Below are positions 33,358 to 41,506 of a stretch of 64,000 nucleotides of DNA, one piece after another. Source of the stretch: WTXA01 sp964415195. Lineage in GTDB: Bacteria; Bacillota; TC1. The stretch spans positions 1 to 64,000 of the forward strand of contig CAYPYD010000007.1 of NCBI GenBank assembly GCA_964415195.1, written 5' to 3'. The position numbers and the translations under genes were made by a program. A model generated the notes under the pieces. That model had not been told where the DNA came from. It did not search any database and saw only the letters and a list, made by a program, of their open reading frames with translations. Every line of letters starts with the position of its first letter. The first letter of the stretch is position 1.

Positions 33358-33386
33358 ATTATATATCCATGTATTATCGTTGTCAA
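33358..33386 (-). promoter_or_regulatory. Consensus antisense promoter
   Basis: On the minus strand TTGACA (33386-33381), exactly 17 bases, TATAAT (33363-33358): a perfect sigma-A promoter pointing left, towards the 3' end of the peptide gene. Confidence 0.85.
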
Positions 33387-33417
33387 TTATGAATGTTAAG
33401 GAAGGGTGGTGAATATA

Positions 33418-33525
33418 TTGAATCTTGATTTTATTGATTTATTATGGCAACTTTTTAATTTTTTAATTCTTACTGCAATTGTGATATCGATAATTCTTCT
33501 TTTTCGAAGATGTAGAAGGAAATAG
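33418..33525 (+). CDS. Small membrane peptide, 35 residues
   Basis: A TTG at 33418 (GGGTGGTGA upstream; GTG 33409 is also in frame) opens a peptide MNLDFIDLLWQLFNFLILTA-IVISIILLF ending RRCRRK: one membrane helix with a strongly basic tail. It lies after the toxin-like gene and before a terminator with a good T-run at 33617-33650, so it could share that transcript. Composition resembles small toxins or membrane regulators, but I recognise no family. Coding status is not certain. Confidence 0.45.
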   Translation: MNLDFIDLLWQLFNFLILTAIVISIILLFRRCRRK

Positions 33526-33616
33526 AACTCAAAGCGAAAATTGTTCTTCATACAATTGAAGGTACGAGAAGTTTATCCATATATTAATTATTTATTATTT
33601 TATCAATTTGAGAGAG

Positions 33617-33651
33617 ATAACTACTCTAGATTAACGGAGTAGTTATTTTTT
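33617..33651 (+). terminator. Terminator after the small peptide genes
   Basis: ATAACTACTC (33617-33626) pairs with GAGTAGTTAT (33637-33646), followed by TTTTT. It overlaps the stop codon of the convergent ATP-grasp gene. Confidence 0.82.
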
Positions 33652-34794
33652 ATGCATAAATTCCTTAAAATCAGATTTGACGATGTTTTCCAATTCCTTA
33701 GTTTTATCATCATTAGTTTCTGTAAATACAAAACCAAATACCGGATTTATTTCAGGATTAAGTTTTCTGATACAAAGGACTTTACTGAAGAAATCATGTA
33801 ACCTATCATAATCAAAGGTATCACCACTCATATAATCCTTATACTTATCCAGAACTATTAAACTAAATATTTTATGATCCTTATCTTCGAGTAATTCATT
33901 CCAATCTGGTTTGATATTGTTGAAGTAATAGTCATAAGTCTTGAAACCGAAGGCGAAATAGGTCAAATCTGTACAGCACCAGCCGGCGAATCTCATTGGA
34001 TTGAACTCGATTGGTACAATCTTATCCTTATCAATTCTAACTTCTGCATGAAAAGGGAAATTTACTGCTTTGATCTTCTGGTTTACCTTATTTAGAAAAT
34101 CAGTTAAGATATCAAGTTTTTCATTTATTATTTCTTTGCTAGTGTAGTATAGTCTGTCGCTAACATCAGAGGTCGAGGAAAAGTCGTGTTTCATTATATT
34201 TAGTATTACCACGTTTCCATTCTCATCGTAATAGGCATCTATGGCATATTCTTCTCCGTTAATGAATTCTTCTAGTATATAGGTAGAATTATTAATTACT
34301 TTTTCAGGATAGGTTTTTTTCCATTCATTGAAATTATTGAGTATTTCTTTGATTGCGTGATTCCAGTCATCAAGATTTGAGACAACATATACACCTACAC
34401 TAAAGAATCCTACTGCTGGCTTTATTACAAAGGGGAGTGGTAGTTTGTTAAATTCGAGTTTCTTTAATTCTTGGAGTCCTACTTCCTTATAGAAGAAGTC
34501 TGGATAGAGTTCTTGTATTTTGGTTCTGAAACTTATTTTATCTTTCATTGTGTTTATGGTTTTAATTAGTTTCTGGTCTGGTATGTTTTCATATATCCAT
34601 TCTATTGAGTTTTCTGAGAGTGTATATAGTCTTTGGCCATCTTGTATGGCTGAAAGAAATTCATCTGTTTCTTTTAAGTTGAAGTTATAGCCTTGGCTTT
34701 CTGTTAAGGCTGTTATGTTTTTAAGTACTCCAATTTGGCTTTGTTCAAGGTATTCTTTAGTTTCCTTGGAAACGTAGGGTTTGTCTAATATCAT
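33643..34794 (-). CDS. ATP-grasp domain protein
   Basis: A 383-residue enzyme of the ATP-grasp superfamily, which joins a carboxylate to an amine or other nucleophile using ATP. LPLPFVIKPAVGFFSVGVYVV is the nucleotide-binding loop, YILEEFINGEEYAIDAYYD the central acidic strand, and FHAEVRIDKDKIVPIEFNPMRFAG carries the metal-binding Glu and Asn. The N-terminal 100 residues form the preATP-like domain. It lacks a recognisable biosynthetic partner, so the substrate is unknown; carnosine-synthase-like or peptide-ligase members are nearest in style. AAAGGAAA precedes the ATG. Confidence 0.82.
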   Translation of the reverse strand: MILDKPYVSKETKEYLEQSQIGVLKNITALTESQGYNFNLKETDEFLSAIQDGQRLYTLSENSIEWIYENIPDQKLIKTINTMKDKISFRTKIQELYPDFFYKEVGLQELKKLEFNKLPLPFVIKPAVGFFSVGVYVVSNLDDWNHAIKEILNNFNEWKKTYPEKVINNSTYILEEFINGEEYAIDAYYDENGNVVILNIMKHDFSSTSDVSDRLYYTSKEIINEKLDILTDFLNKVNQKIKAVNFPFHAEVRIDKDKIVPIEFNPMRFAGWCCTDLTYFAFGFKTYDYYFNNIKPDWNELLEDKDHKIFSLIVLDKYKDYMSGDTFDYDRLHDFFSKVLCIRKLNPEINPVFGFVFTETNDDKTKELENIVKSDFKEFMHKK

Positions 34795-34869
34795 GGTTGT
34801 TTCCTTTCATTCATTTAATAGCTATTTTAAATAATACATTGATGATGTGTATTTAACAAGTGAGATCTG

Positions 34870-34926
34870 TTGACACGAAAGTTTGTTCGTCATATAATTG
34901 GGTATATGTATGCGAAATATCGTTCG
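34870..34926 (+). promoter_or_regulatory. dinB promoter with two operator-like sites
   Basis: TTGACA (34870-34875), 17 bases, TATAAT (34893-34898), a consensus promoter. Site 1, ACGAA-AGTTTG-TTCGT (34875-34890), fills the spacer; site 2, GCGAA-ATATCG-TTCGC (34912-34927), is just after the start. Both are perfect inverted repeats. The arm geometry is that of Gram-positive LexA boxes, though the fifth base is A where LexA has C. Confidence 0.8.
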
Positions 34927-34961
34927 CTTTAAAAAAGATATAAATAAGGAGTATTTTAAAT

Positions 34962-36203
34962 ATGAAAAGGGTAATTTTGCATTGTGATATGAATAATTTT
35001 TACGCTAGTGTTGAGGTGAAGATGAATCCTGAACTTTTAGGTAAGCCTGTGGTTGTGGGTGGTAGTAAGATGGAGAGGCATGGTATTGTTCTGGCTAAGT
35101 CCTATGAGGCTAAGAAGTTTGGTATAAGGACAGGGGAGACTCTTTATGATGCTATGGCTAAGTGTTCTGATTTGGTGGTGGTGCCTCCTCATTTTGAGGA
35201 GTATCTTTTAATATCCAACGAAGCCAGGGAGATTTATAATAGCTTTACTGATAAGGTGGAGGCGTATGGTATTGATGAGTGCTGGTTGGATATTACTGGG
35301 ACTGAGGGGTTGTTTGGTAGTCCTTGTGATGTTGCCTATATGGTTAAGGAGAGGATTAAGGCTGAACTTGGTGTTAGTGTTTCTGTGGGTGTTAGTTTTA
35401 ATAAGATTTTTGCTAAGTTGTGTTCTGATTTGGCTGGCAGGGATGAGATCAGGGAGGTTTGGGAGGATAATTTCAGGGAGTTGTTGTGGCCTTTGCCGGT
35501 TGGTACTTTGTTGGGTGTTGGTTATGCTACGAGGAAGAAGCTGGCTTGGTATGGTATTCATACTATTGGTGATTTGGCTAGGGTTGGTGAGGATTTTCTT
35601 CGGAGTAAGTTTGGTAAGAATGGTTGGTATTTGTTTGTTTATGCTTGTGGGTTGGATGTTTCTAGGGTTGCCGGTTTTGGTGAGCATGCTCCAGTTAAGA
35701 GTGTTGGTCATGGGACTACTTTGATTGAGGATGTGGTTGGTGAGGAGGCTGTCTTTGGGGTAATGTTGGAGTTGTCTCTTGATGTTGGTTATAGGATGGG
35801 GAAGCTTGGTGTTAAGGCCAGGGGTGTTGAGGTTACTATTAGGGATTCGTCTTTGGCTTTTTTTAGTTTTCAGTGTAGGTTGGAGTTTCCGACTTCTTGT
35901 CCTTCTGTGTTGGCTGATGCCAGCAGGAGGTTGTTTAGGGATAAGTATTTGTGGGCTTTTCCTGTGAGGGCTGTTACTATTAGGGGTATTGATTTGGTAA
36001 GTGATGTTGTGGCTGGGGTTCAGTTGGATTTGGTGGGTAGTGTTGCTCGTATGGATAGGTATGATAGGATTGGTGATGTTTTGTCTTCTGTTCGTGATAG
36101 GTATGGCAGGGGTTCTTTGTCCTTTGGGGTGTTGTTGGAGGATAATAGGGTACCAAAGGGTAGGACTTTGGATTTGTTGTTACCTAGTGGGATGGTAAGG
36201 TAG
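34962..36203 (+). CDS. dinB: DNA polymerase IV (Y-family, DinB)
   Basis: A 413-residue error-prone translesion polymerase that copies damaged DNA. Catalytic acidic residues are in ILHCDMNNFYASVE and in EAYGIDECWLDIT (the family usually reads S/D-IDE). GVSFNKIFAKLCSDL and the helix-hairpin-helix GYATRKKLAWYGIHTIGDLA follow, then the little-finger domain. It stands alone behind a consensus promoter with two inverted-repeat operators. The gene is one of the most G+T-rich on its coding strand. No clear beta-clamp binding tail was identified. Confidence 0.95.
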   Translation: MKRVILHCDMNNFYASVEVKMNPELLGKPVVVGGSKMERHGIVLAKSYEAKKFGIRTGETLYDAMAKCSDLVVVPPHFEEYLLISNEAREIYNSFTDKVEAYGIDECWLDITGTEGLFGSPCDVAYMVKERIKAELGVSVSVGVSFNKIFAKLCSDLAGRDEIREVWEDNFRELLWPLPVGTLLGVGYATRKKLAWYGIHTIGDLARVGEDFLRSKFGKNGWYLFVYACGLDVSRVAGFGEHAPVKSVGHGTTLIEDVVGEEAVFGVMLELSLDVGYRMGKLGVKARGVEVTIRDSSLAFFSFQCRLEFPTSCPSVLADASRRLFRDKYLWAFPVRAVTIRGIDLVSDVVAGVQLDLVGSVARMDRYDRIGDVLSSVRDRYGRGSLSFGVLLEDNRVPKGRTLDLLLPSGMVR

Positions 36204-36282
36204 GAAATAAGTATGTTAAATTATAAAATTATAAAAGTGATTTGGGGATTATATTGAGAAATATGTATTAGGAGGGTAATAC

Positions 36283-37695
36283 ATGGATATATATGATTTA
36301 GTTGGGGAAGCAACGGAGTATGATAAAAAAGAAAAGCTTGAGATAAAGAGACCAAAGAGTTGGTGTAAAAGTATTAGCGCATTTGCCAATGGATTAGGTG
36401 GAGTTCTCATATTTGGAATTTCCGATGGTGATAGGGTTATAGGTTTAGAAAATGCAGAAAATGATGCAGAAATTATAAGTGAACAAATAAAAGCGAGAAT
36501 AGATCCAATACCAAATTTCAATCTAAGTTTTCACAAAACAGAGAATAAAGAAAAACTTATTTTATTAAAGGTATCGCCTGGAGATGAGACGCCATACTAC
36601 TATATTGGTGATGGAATGAAAATAGCCTATCATCGAATAGGGAATGAAAGTGTACCAGCAGATAGAGCGAAAATGAAAGAATTAGTCTTGAGCGGGGCTA
36701 CATCTTCATACGATAGCCTTAAGTCAAAATATAATTTTGAGGATTATTCATTCTCTAAACTTAAAGCAACCTATAAGCAAAGAAATGGTAATTCATTTGA
36801 AAATGCTGACTATGAATCATTTGGTATTGTTGATGAAGAGGGTAATCTGACAAATGCAGGTGCTTTATTGGCAGATGAATCTCCAATAAGGCATTCAAGG
36901 CTTTTTTGTACTAGATGGAATGGCTTGGATAAGGCGCCTGGAGTTATAGACGCTATAGATGACAAGGAATTTTCGGGTGGGCTTATTAGCCTTCTACATG
37001 ATGGATTAGACTTTATTAAAAACAATTCAAAAGTACAATGGAAAAAGGTTCCAGAAGGAAGAGCCGAGATGCCGGATTATCCTGAAAGACCTGTATTAGA
37101 AACTTTAGTCAATGCATTGATTCATAGAAATTATCTTGAGGTCGGCAGTGAAGTGCATGTTGATTTGTTTGATGATAGGATTGAAATATTTTCTCCAGGT
37201 GGAATGGTGGATGGAAGTAAGGTTCAAAATATGGATTTAATGAATATCTCATCAAGAAGAAGGAACCCAGTAATCGCAGATATTTTCAATCGCTTGAGAT
37301 TTATGGATCGTAGAGGAAGTGGCTTCAAAAAAATATTAGGAGACTATAAAATTCAATTAAAATATTCTGAAAATAAAGTGCCAAAGTTCTATTCAGATAA
37401 TAATTCGTTTTTACTAGTTCTTAAAAACTTGAATTATAAAAAAGTGGCGATAAAAAGTGGCGATAAAAAAGTGGCGATAAAAAGTGGCGATAAAGAAGTG
37501 ACGATAAGAACTCAAGAAAAATATGCCATTATTCTCAATAATATGATTTTCGACGTGGAGTATAAATTAGAAGAGCTAATAATTCTTTTAGATGTGAAAA
37601 AATCTAGGATGAAAAACATATTAAATGAACTAAATACCCTAGGGAAAATAGAAATAATCGGATCAAATAAGAATCGTAGATACAAATTAAAGTAG
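36283..37695 (+). CDS. AlbA_2 (Schlafen-like)/RecG-type ATP-binding protein
   Basis: A 470-residue protein of a family common in Firmicutes accessory DNA. The N-terminal AlbA_2 domain (about 5-130: EKLEIKRPKSWCKSISAFANGLGGVLIFGISD) is DNA-binding or nuclease-like. A GHKL-type HATPase_c_4 domain follows (about 250-370: ETLVNALIHRNYLEVGSEVHV, DRIEIFSPGGM, RRRNPVIADIFNRLRFMDRRGSGFKKI). The C-terminal 70 residues look like a winged helix. Between them is a repeat KVAIKSGDK twice, encoded by a 13-14 base word. Probably a regulator or phage-defence-related protein; role uncertain. Confidence 0.85.
   Translation: MDIYDLVGEATEYDKKEKLEIKRPKSWCKSISAFANGLGGVLIFGISDGDRVIGLENAENDAEIISEQIKARIDPIPNFNLSFHKTENKEKLILLKVSPGDETPYYYIGDGMKIAYHRIGNESVPADRAKMKELVLSGATSSYDSLKSKYNFEDYSFSKLKATYKQRNGNSFENADYESFGIVDEEGNLTNAGALLADESPIRHSRLFCTRWNGLDKAPGVIDAIDDKEFSGGLISLLHDGLDFIKNNSKVQWKKVPEGRAEMPDYPERPVLETLVNALIHRNYLEVGSEVHVDLFDDRIEIFSPGGMVDGSKVQNMDLMNISSRRRNPVIADIFNRLRFMDRRGSGFKKILGDYKIQLKYSENKVPKFYSDNNSFLLVLKNLNYKKVAIKSGDKKVAIKSGDKEVTIRTQEKYAIILNNMIFDVEYKLEELIILLDVKKSRMKNILNELNTLGKIEIIGSNKNRRYKLK
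37443..37513 (+). repeat. Short tandem repeat in the AlbA_2 gene
   Basis: Five successive copies of GTGGCGATAAAAA with 13 or 14 base periods (the last two diverged). Because 13 is not a multiple of three, the same word is read alternately as VAIK and SGDK; two units make 27 bases. Confidence 0.88.
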
Positions 37696-37709
37696 AATTA
37701 AAATATTGA

Positions 37710-37752
37710 AACACCATACCGAATTATTAATATCGGTATGGTGTTTTCTTTA
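37710..37752 (+). terminator. Rho-independent terminator
   Basis: AACACCATACCGA (37710-37722) pairs with TCGGTATGGTGTT (37733-37745), followed by TTCTTTATT. Confidence 0.9.
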
Positions 37753-37843
37753 TTGATATATATATCATAAATGATAAATATGTTAGAATGAAAACAAGAA
37801 GTACTTTGGAGTTATACATATGAGAATATAGGAGATGATACAG

Positions 37844-38374
37844 ATGAAAGAAATCAAAGATGACCTTGCATCAATAAAAGAAATCCTTGAAGACCAGGAA
37901 GTTACAGAAGAAGAAGAAGAAATCCTACACACACTGTTACAAGAAAGAATCTCAAAAGACTACCATGTAGAACACGCAAGCAAATTAACCCTAGGACAAA
38001 AAGCAGCAGACAAACTAGCCAACTTCGCAGGAAGCTGGACATTCATAATCATATTCTTTCTCATATTAATAGTTTGGATAGCAGTGAACTCATATATGCT
38101 AACAAAACCATTCGACATATATCCGTTCATTCTATTGAACCTAATACTATCTTGCCTTGCCGCAATTCAAGCACCAGTAATCATGATGAGTCAGAACAGA
38201 CAAGAAGAAAAAGACAGAATCAGATCCAAGAACGATTACAAGATAAACCTAAAAGCAGAAATAATAATAGAAGACATCCACCAAAAGCTAGATGAAATAA
38301 ACAAAAAGCTAGAAGCCATAAACAAAATAACAGCAGAACAAGAAAAATCAGAAAGCGTAACAAAGGAGGATTAA
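37844..38374 (+). CDS. DUF1003 family membrane protein
   Basis: A 176-residue protein with an acidic N-terminal coil (about 1-40), the DUF1003 core (about 50-140) with two membrane helices (about 65-83 and 90-115; GSWTFIIIFFLILIVWIAVN and YPFILLNLILSCLAAIQAP), the conserved MMSQNRQEEKDRIRS, and a C-terminal coiled coil (about 140-170). Function of the family is unknown. AGGAG lies nine bases before ATG 37844; the ATG at 37835 is too close to it. It is three bases from the next gene. Coding strand is A-rich. Confidence 0.9.
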   Translation: MKEIKDDLASIKEILEDQEVTEEEEEILHTLLQERISKDYHVEHASKLTLGQKAADKLANFAGSWTFIIIFFLILIVWIAVNSYMLTKPFDIYPFILLNLILSCLAAIQAPVIMMSQNRQEEKDRIRSKNDYKINLKAEIIIEDIHQKLDEINKKLEAINKITAEQEKSESVTKED

Positions 38375-38376
38375 TC

Positions 38377-40023
38377 ATGAAAATAAAATTCCTAGGAGCA
38401 GCAACATCAGTAACAGGATCATGCTACCTCATAACAACAAAAACACATAAATTCATAATAGACTGTGGACTATACCAAGGAAATCAAACCATAGAAAGCC
38501 AAAACCGCGAAGAATTTGGCTTTGATCCAACAACTATAGATTTCATGATTCTTAGTCACGCACACATAGACCATTCAGGAAGAATACCACTCTTGGTCAA
38601 AAAAGGCTTTAAGGGAAGAATATATTGCACAGATGCTACAGCAGACTTAGTAGATATTATGCTAAAAGACAGTGGCTACATTCAAGAAAGAGAAGCCCAA
38701 TGGGACAATAAAAAAGCCCAAAGGCTAGCTAGACCACTTGTAGAACCACTCTACACTATGGAAGATGCAACAAGATCCCTAAAACATATAGAGCCATACC
38801 TATACGACCAAAATATTCAAATAAACTCAAGTATTAAGTTCAGGTTTAGAGATGCTGGTCACATACTAGGTTCTGCAATAATAGAAATTTGGGTAGAAGA
38901 AGATGGCAAAGTAAACAAACTTGTTTTCTCAGGTGATTTGGGTATGAAAAACAAACCAATACTAAATGACCCAGTTGCTATAGAAGAAGCAGACTATCTA
39001 ATTATGGAAGCAACCTATGGCAATAGAAACCATGAATCATTAGAAGAAAGCTTAGAAAAATTCATAGATATAATTATAAAGACCATAAAAAGAGGCGGAA
39101 CGGTAGTCATACCATCCTTTGCAGTAGGCAGAACCCAAGAACTGATCTACCAATTAAATATGTACTATGAACACCATGAAGAATTCAAGAATATATTAGA
39201 AAACATAATGGTATATATTGATAGCCCATTGGCTATAAGTGCCACAGAAATATTCAGAAGAAACGCTCAGGACTTTGATGAAGAAACAAGGAACTTTATA
39301 TTATCAGGGGATAATCCCTTGGATTTTAAAAACTTAGTATTTGTAAGAGAAAGTCAAGATTCCAAGGAGTTAAACTTCAATAATGAACCAAAGATAATAA
39401 TTGCATCAAGTGGTATGGCTGAAGCAGGTAGAATAAAGCATCACTTAAAACATCATTTATGGAAGGAAACCTCAAGTGTAGTTATTGTTGGATATCAAGC
39501 TGCTGGTACACTTGGTAGATTACTTGTTGAAGGAATAAAAGATGTTATTATATTTGGTGATAAAATCAAAATTAAAGCTGAAATTTATAGTTTAGAAGGA
39601 TTCTCTGGCCATGCAGACAAGGATGGGCTATTTGATTGGTTATCTTCCTTTAAAAAATTCCCTAAGAAGGTCTTCTTGGTTCATGGTGAGGATGAGTCAA
39701 AAATTGCTTTTGCAGAAAGAATTAAAACAGAACTAAATCATGTTGTTCAAGTGATAAATGAGGTTTCTGAGTTTGACTTGGCCACAGATGCTGGAGAGCC
39801 TGCAGATTTATTAGTAGAAAAGAAAGCAGGCACCAAGGATATTATCATGTTAAGACAAAAACTGGAGAAAATTCAAAACGAACTTGATTCTGTAGTAAAC
39901 AATGCAAATGGCATGTTAAGCAGTGGTCTTAAACAAGATAAACTAGAAGAAATAAGCAACATGACTATCGACCTAGAAGAAACAATGATAAATTTAGGGA
40001 CAATAGTTACAAAGAACGAATAA
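38377..40023 (+). CDS. MBL-fold beta-CASP RNA nuclease-like protein
   Basis: A 548-residue metallo-beta-lactamase-fold enzyme with inserted beta-CASP domain, the architecture of RNA-processing nucleases (CPSF73/RNase J relatives, YsiA/TTHA0252 type). Metal ligands are in LSHAHIDHSG (HxHxDH), RDAGHILGSA, FSGDLG and EGFSGHADKDGL; beta-CASP motifs include IPSFAVGRTQEL and IIASSGMAEAGRI. About 90 residues after the core form a charged coiled-coil tail. It follows the DUF1003 gene at three bases with AAGGAGG, so they are co-transcribed. Confidence 0.92.
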   Translation: MKIKFLGAATSVTGSCYLITTKTHKFIIDCGLYQGNQTIESQNREEFGFDPTTIDFMILSHAHIDHSGRIPLLVKKGFKGRIYCTDATADLVDIMLKDSGYIQEREAQWDNKKAQRLARPLVEPLYTMEDATRSLKHIEPYLYDQNIQINSSIKFRFRDAGHILGSAIIEIWVEEDGKVNKLVFSGDLGMKNKPILNDPVAIEEADYLIMEATYGNRNHESLEESLEKFIDIIIKTIKRGGTVVIPSFAVGRTQELIYQLNMYYEHHEEFKNILENIMVYIDSPLAISATEIFRRNAQDFDEETRNFILSGDNPLDFKNLVFVRESQDSKELNFNNEPKIIIASSGMAEAGRIKHHLKHHLWKETSSVVIVGYQAAGTLGRLLVEGIKDVIIFGDKIKIKAEIYSLEGFSGHADKDGLFDWLSSFKKFPKKVFLVHGEDESKIAFAERIKTELNHVVQVINEVSEFDLATDAGEPADLLVEKKAGTKDIIMLRQKLEKIQNELDSVVNNANGMLSSGLKQDKLEEISNMTIDLEETMINLGTIVTKNE

Positions 40024-40151
40024 AATTGATAAATTTGGTTCATAAACAAACCTTATATTAAAATAAGTTAAATAAAAAGTGTTTCTTTCCCCTCTATTCT
40101 AGCTGAATATTTAATATAATAAGGAATAGTGGAATAAAGGGAGGAAATATA

Positions 40152-41489
40152 ATGAGAAAAAATTTATGGATAATGTTGACTTGTTTATTAATGTTGTCAT
40201 TCTTGGTAGTAGGTTGTAATAAAGATGATAAAAAACCAGGTACATATAATAGTGCTACCATTGAAGAAGTCAAAGCAGCTGATATTGTAGTTGATGCGAG
40301 AGCTAATGAAGCATATGCTGGCTGGTCTACAGAAAAAAATAAAAAAGGTGGTCATATAGAAGGTGCAACAGATTTTTCAGCCAATTGGTTGACTGCAACC
40401 TATAATGACAAAGAAAACCTAGATGGAATGACAAGAGATGAACAACTTAAACAATACATGGAAAACAAAAGTATTGATAAGGATAGTAAGGTTGTTATCT
40501 ATGATGAAAATGGTAAGGATGCTATTGGGGTAGCTGACTATCTAACTAGCCAAGGGGTCAAGGATATCAAGGTTTTTGATTTAGCTAAATGGGAAGATAA
40601 GTTGGTTTCTTATGAAAACTATAAACTTTATGTTCCTCCTGTTGTTGTTAATGATTTAATTGAAGGCAAGGAAGTCAAGGAATTTGGTAAAGTAGAAGAT
40701 TTGAAGATTGTTGAAGTTAGCTGGGGAACTGAAGAAGAGTCAGGCTATCTAAAAGGTCATGTGCCAGGAGCTATTCATGTAAATAGTGATAGCTTTGATG
40801 ATGAGGATAATGTTTATCTACTAGAAAAAGATAGTGTTTTGTTTGACTTGGCTAAGTCACAAGGTATAAGAGTTGATAGTACAGTAGTAGTTACTGGTGA
40901 TCCAATATTTGCATGTCGTTATGCGACAATTTTAAAGTATCTTGGAGTTGAAGATGTTTATGTAATGAGTGGTGGTGCTTCAAGTTGGAGTGATGCAGGA
41001 TTTGATTTGGAAACCAAGTCTAACAAAGGTGTAGCAATTAAAGACTTTGGAACAACATCTCCAAAAAATTCAGATCTTATTGATACTGTTTCTGAAGTGA
41101 AGTCTAAATTAAGTGATGACAAATTTATGTTGGTTGATAATAGGACTATAGAAGAATATAGAGGCGAAACTTCAGGTTATAGCTATTATGATAAAGCTGG
41201 TCGTATTGAGGGTGCTGTTTTTGGCTATGCCGGAGTTGGTAATTCTAGTTCTATGCTATATTACAGGGGTCTGGATACTACTATGAGAAATGGTTATGAA
41301 ATTGAAGCTATGTGGAAAAAAGCTGGTGTTGATACTAGTAAGCATTTATCATTTTATTGTGGTGGTGGTTATCGAGCAGCTGAGATTTTGTGGGATGCTT
41401 TAGTTCTTGGTTATGATGATGTTTCACTATTTGCTGATGGCTGGTGCGGATGGTCACTTGCAGGTGAGAAGTCAGTAACTGGAAAATAG
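40152..41489 (+). CDS. Lipoprotein with three rhodanese domains
   Basis: A 445-residue exported sulfurtransferase-like protein. The signal peptide ends in VVGC (lipobox). Three rhodanese-like domains follow (about 35-150, 165-290, 305-440). Only the third has the catalytic loop Cys (SFYCGGGYRAAE); the loops of the first (VIYDENGKDAIG) and second (VVTGDPIFACRY) lack it at that position. Thiosulfate or persulfide transfer outside the cell is likely, with the first two domains structural or regulatory. The next gene is 17 bases downstream. Confidence 0.88.
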   Translation: MRKNLWIMLTCLLMLSFLVVGCNKDDKKPGTYNSATIEEVKAADIVVDARANEAYAGWSTEKNKKGGHIEGATDFSANWLTATYNDKENLDGMTRDEQLKQYMENKSIDKDSKVVIYDENGKDAIGVADYLTSQGVKDIKVFDLAKWEDKLVSYENYKLYVPPVVVNDLIEGKEVKEFGKVEDLKIVEVSWGTEEESGYLKGHVPGAIHVNSDSFDDEDNVYLLEKDSVLFDLAKSQGIRVDSTVVVTGDPIFACRYATILKYLGVEDVYVMSGGASSWSDAGFDLETKSNKGVAIKDFGTTSPKNSDLIDTVSEVKSKLSDDKFMLVDNRTIEEYRGETSGYSYYDKAGRIEGAVFGYAGVGNSSSMLYYRGLDTTMRNGYEIEAMWKKAGVDTSKHLSFYCGGGYRAAEILWDALVLGYDDVSLFADGWCGWSLAGEKSVTGK

Positions 41490-41506
41490 GTGAAGGGATA
41501 CAATAT

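Noticed and set aside
37443..37513. Short repeats that could be taken for a CRISPR array
   Set aside because: The units are contiguous without spacers, only 13-14 bases long and lie inside an open frame coding for a Lys-rich linker.
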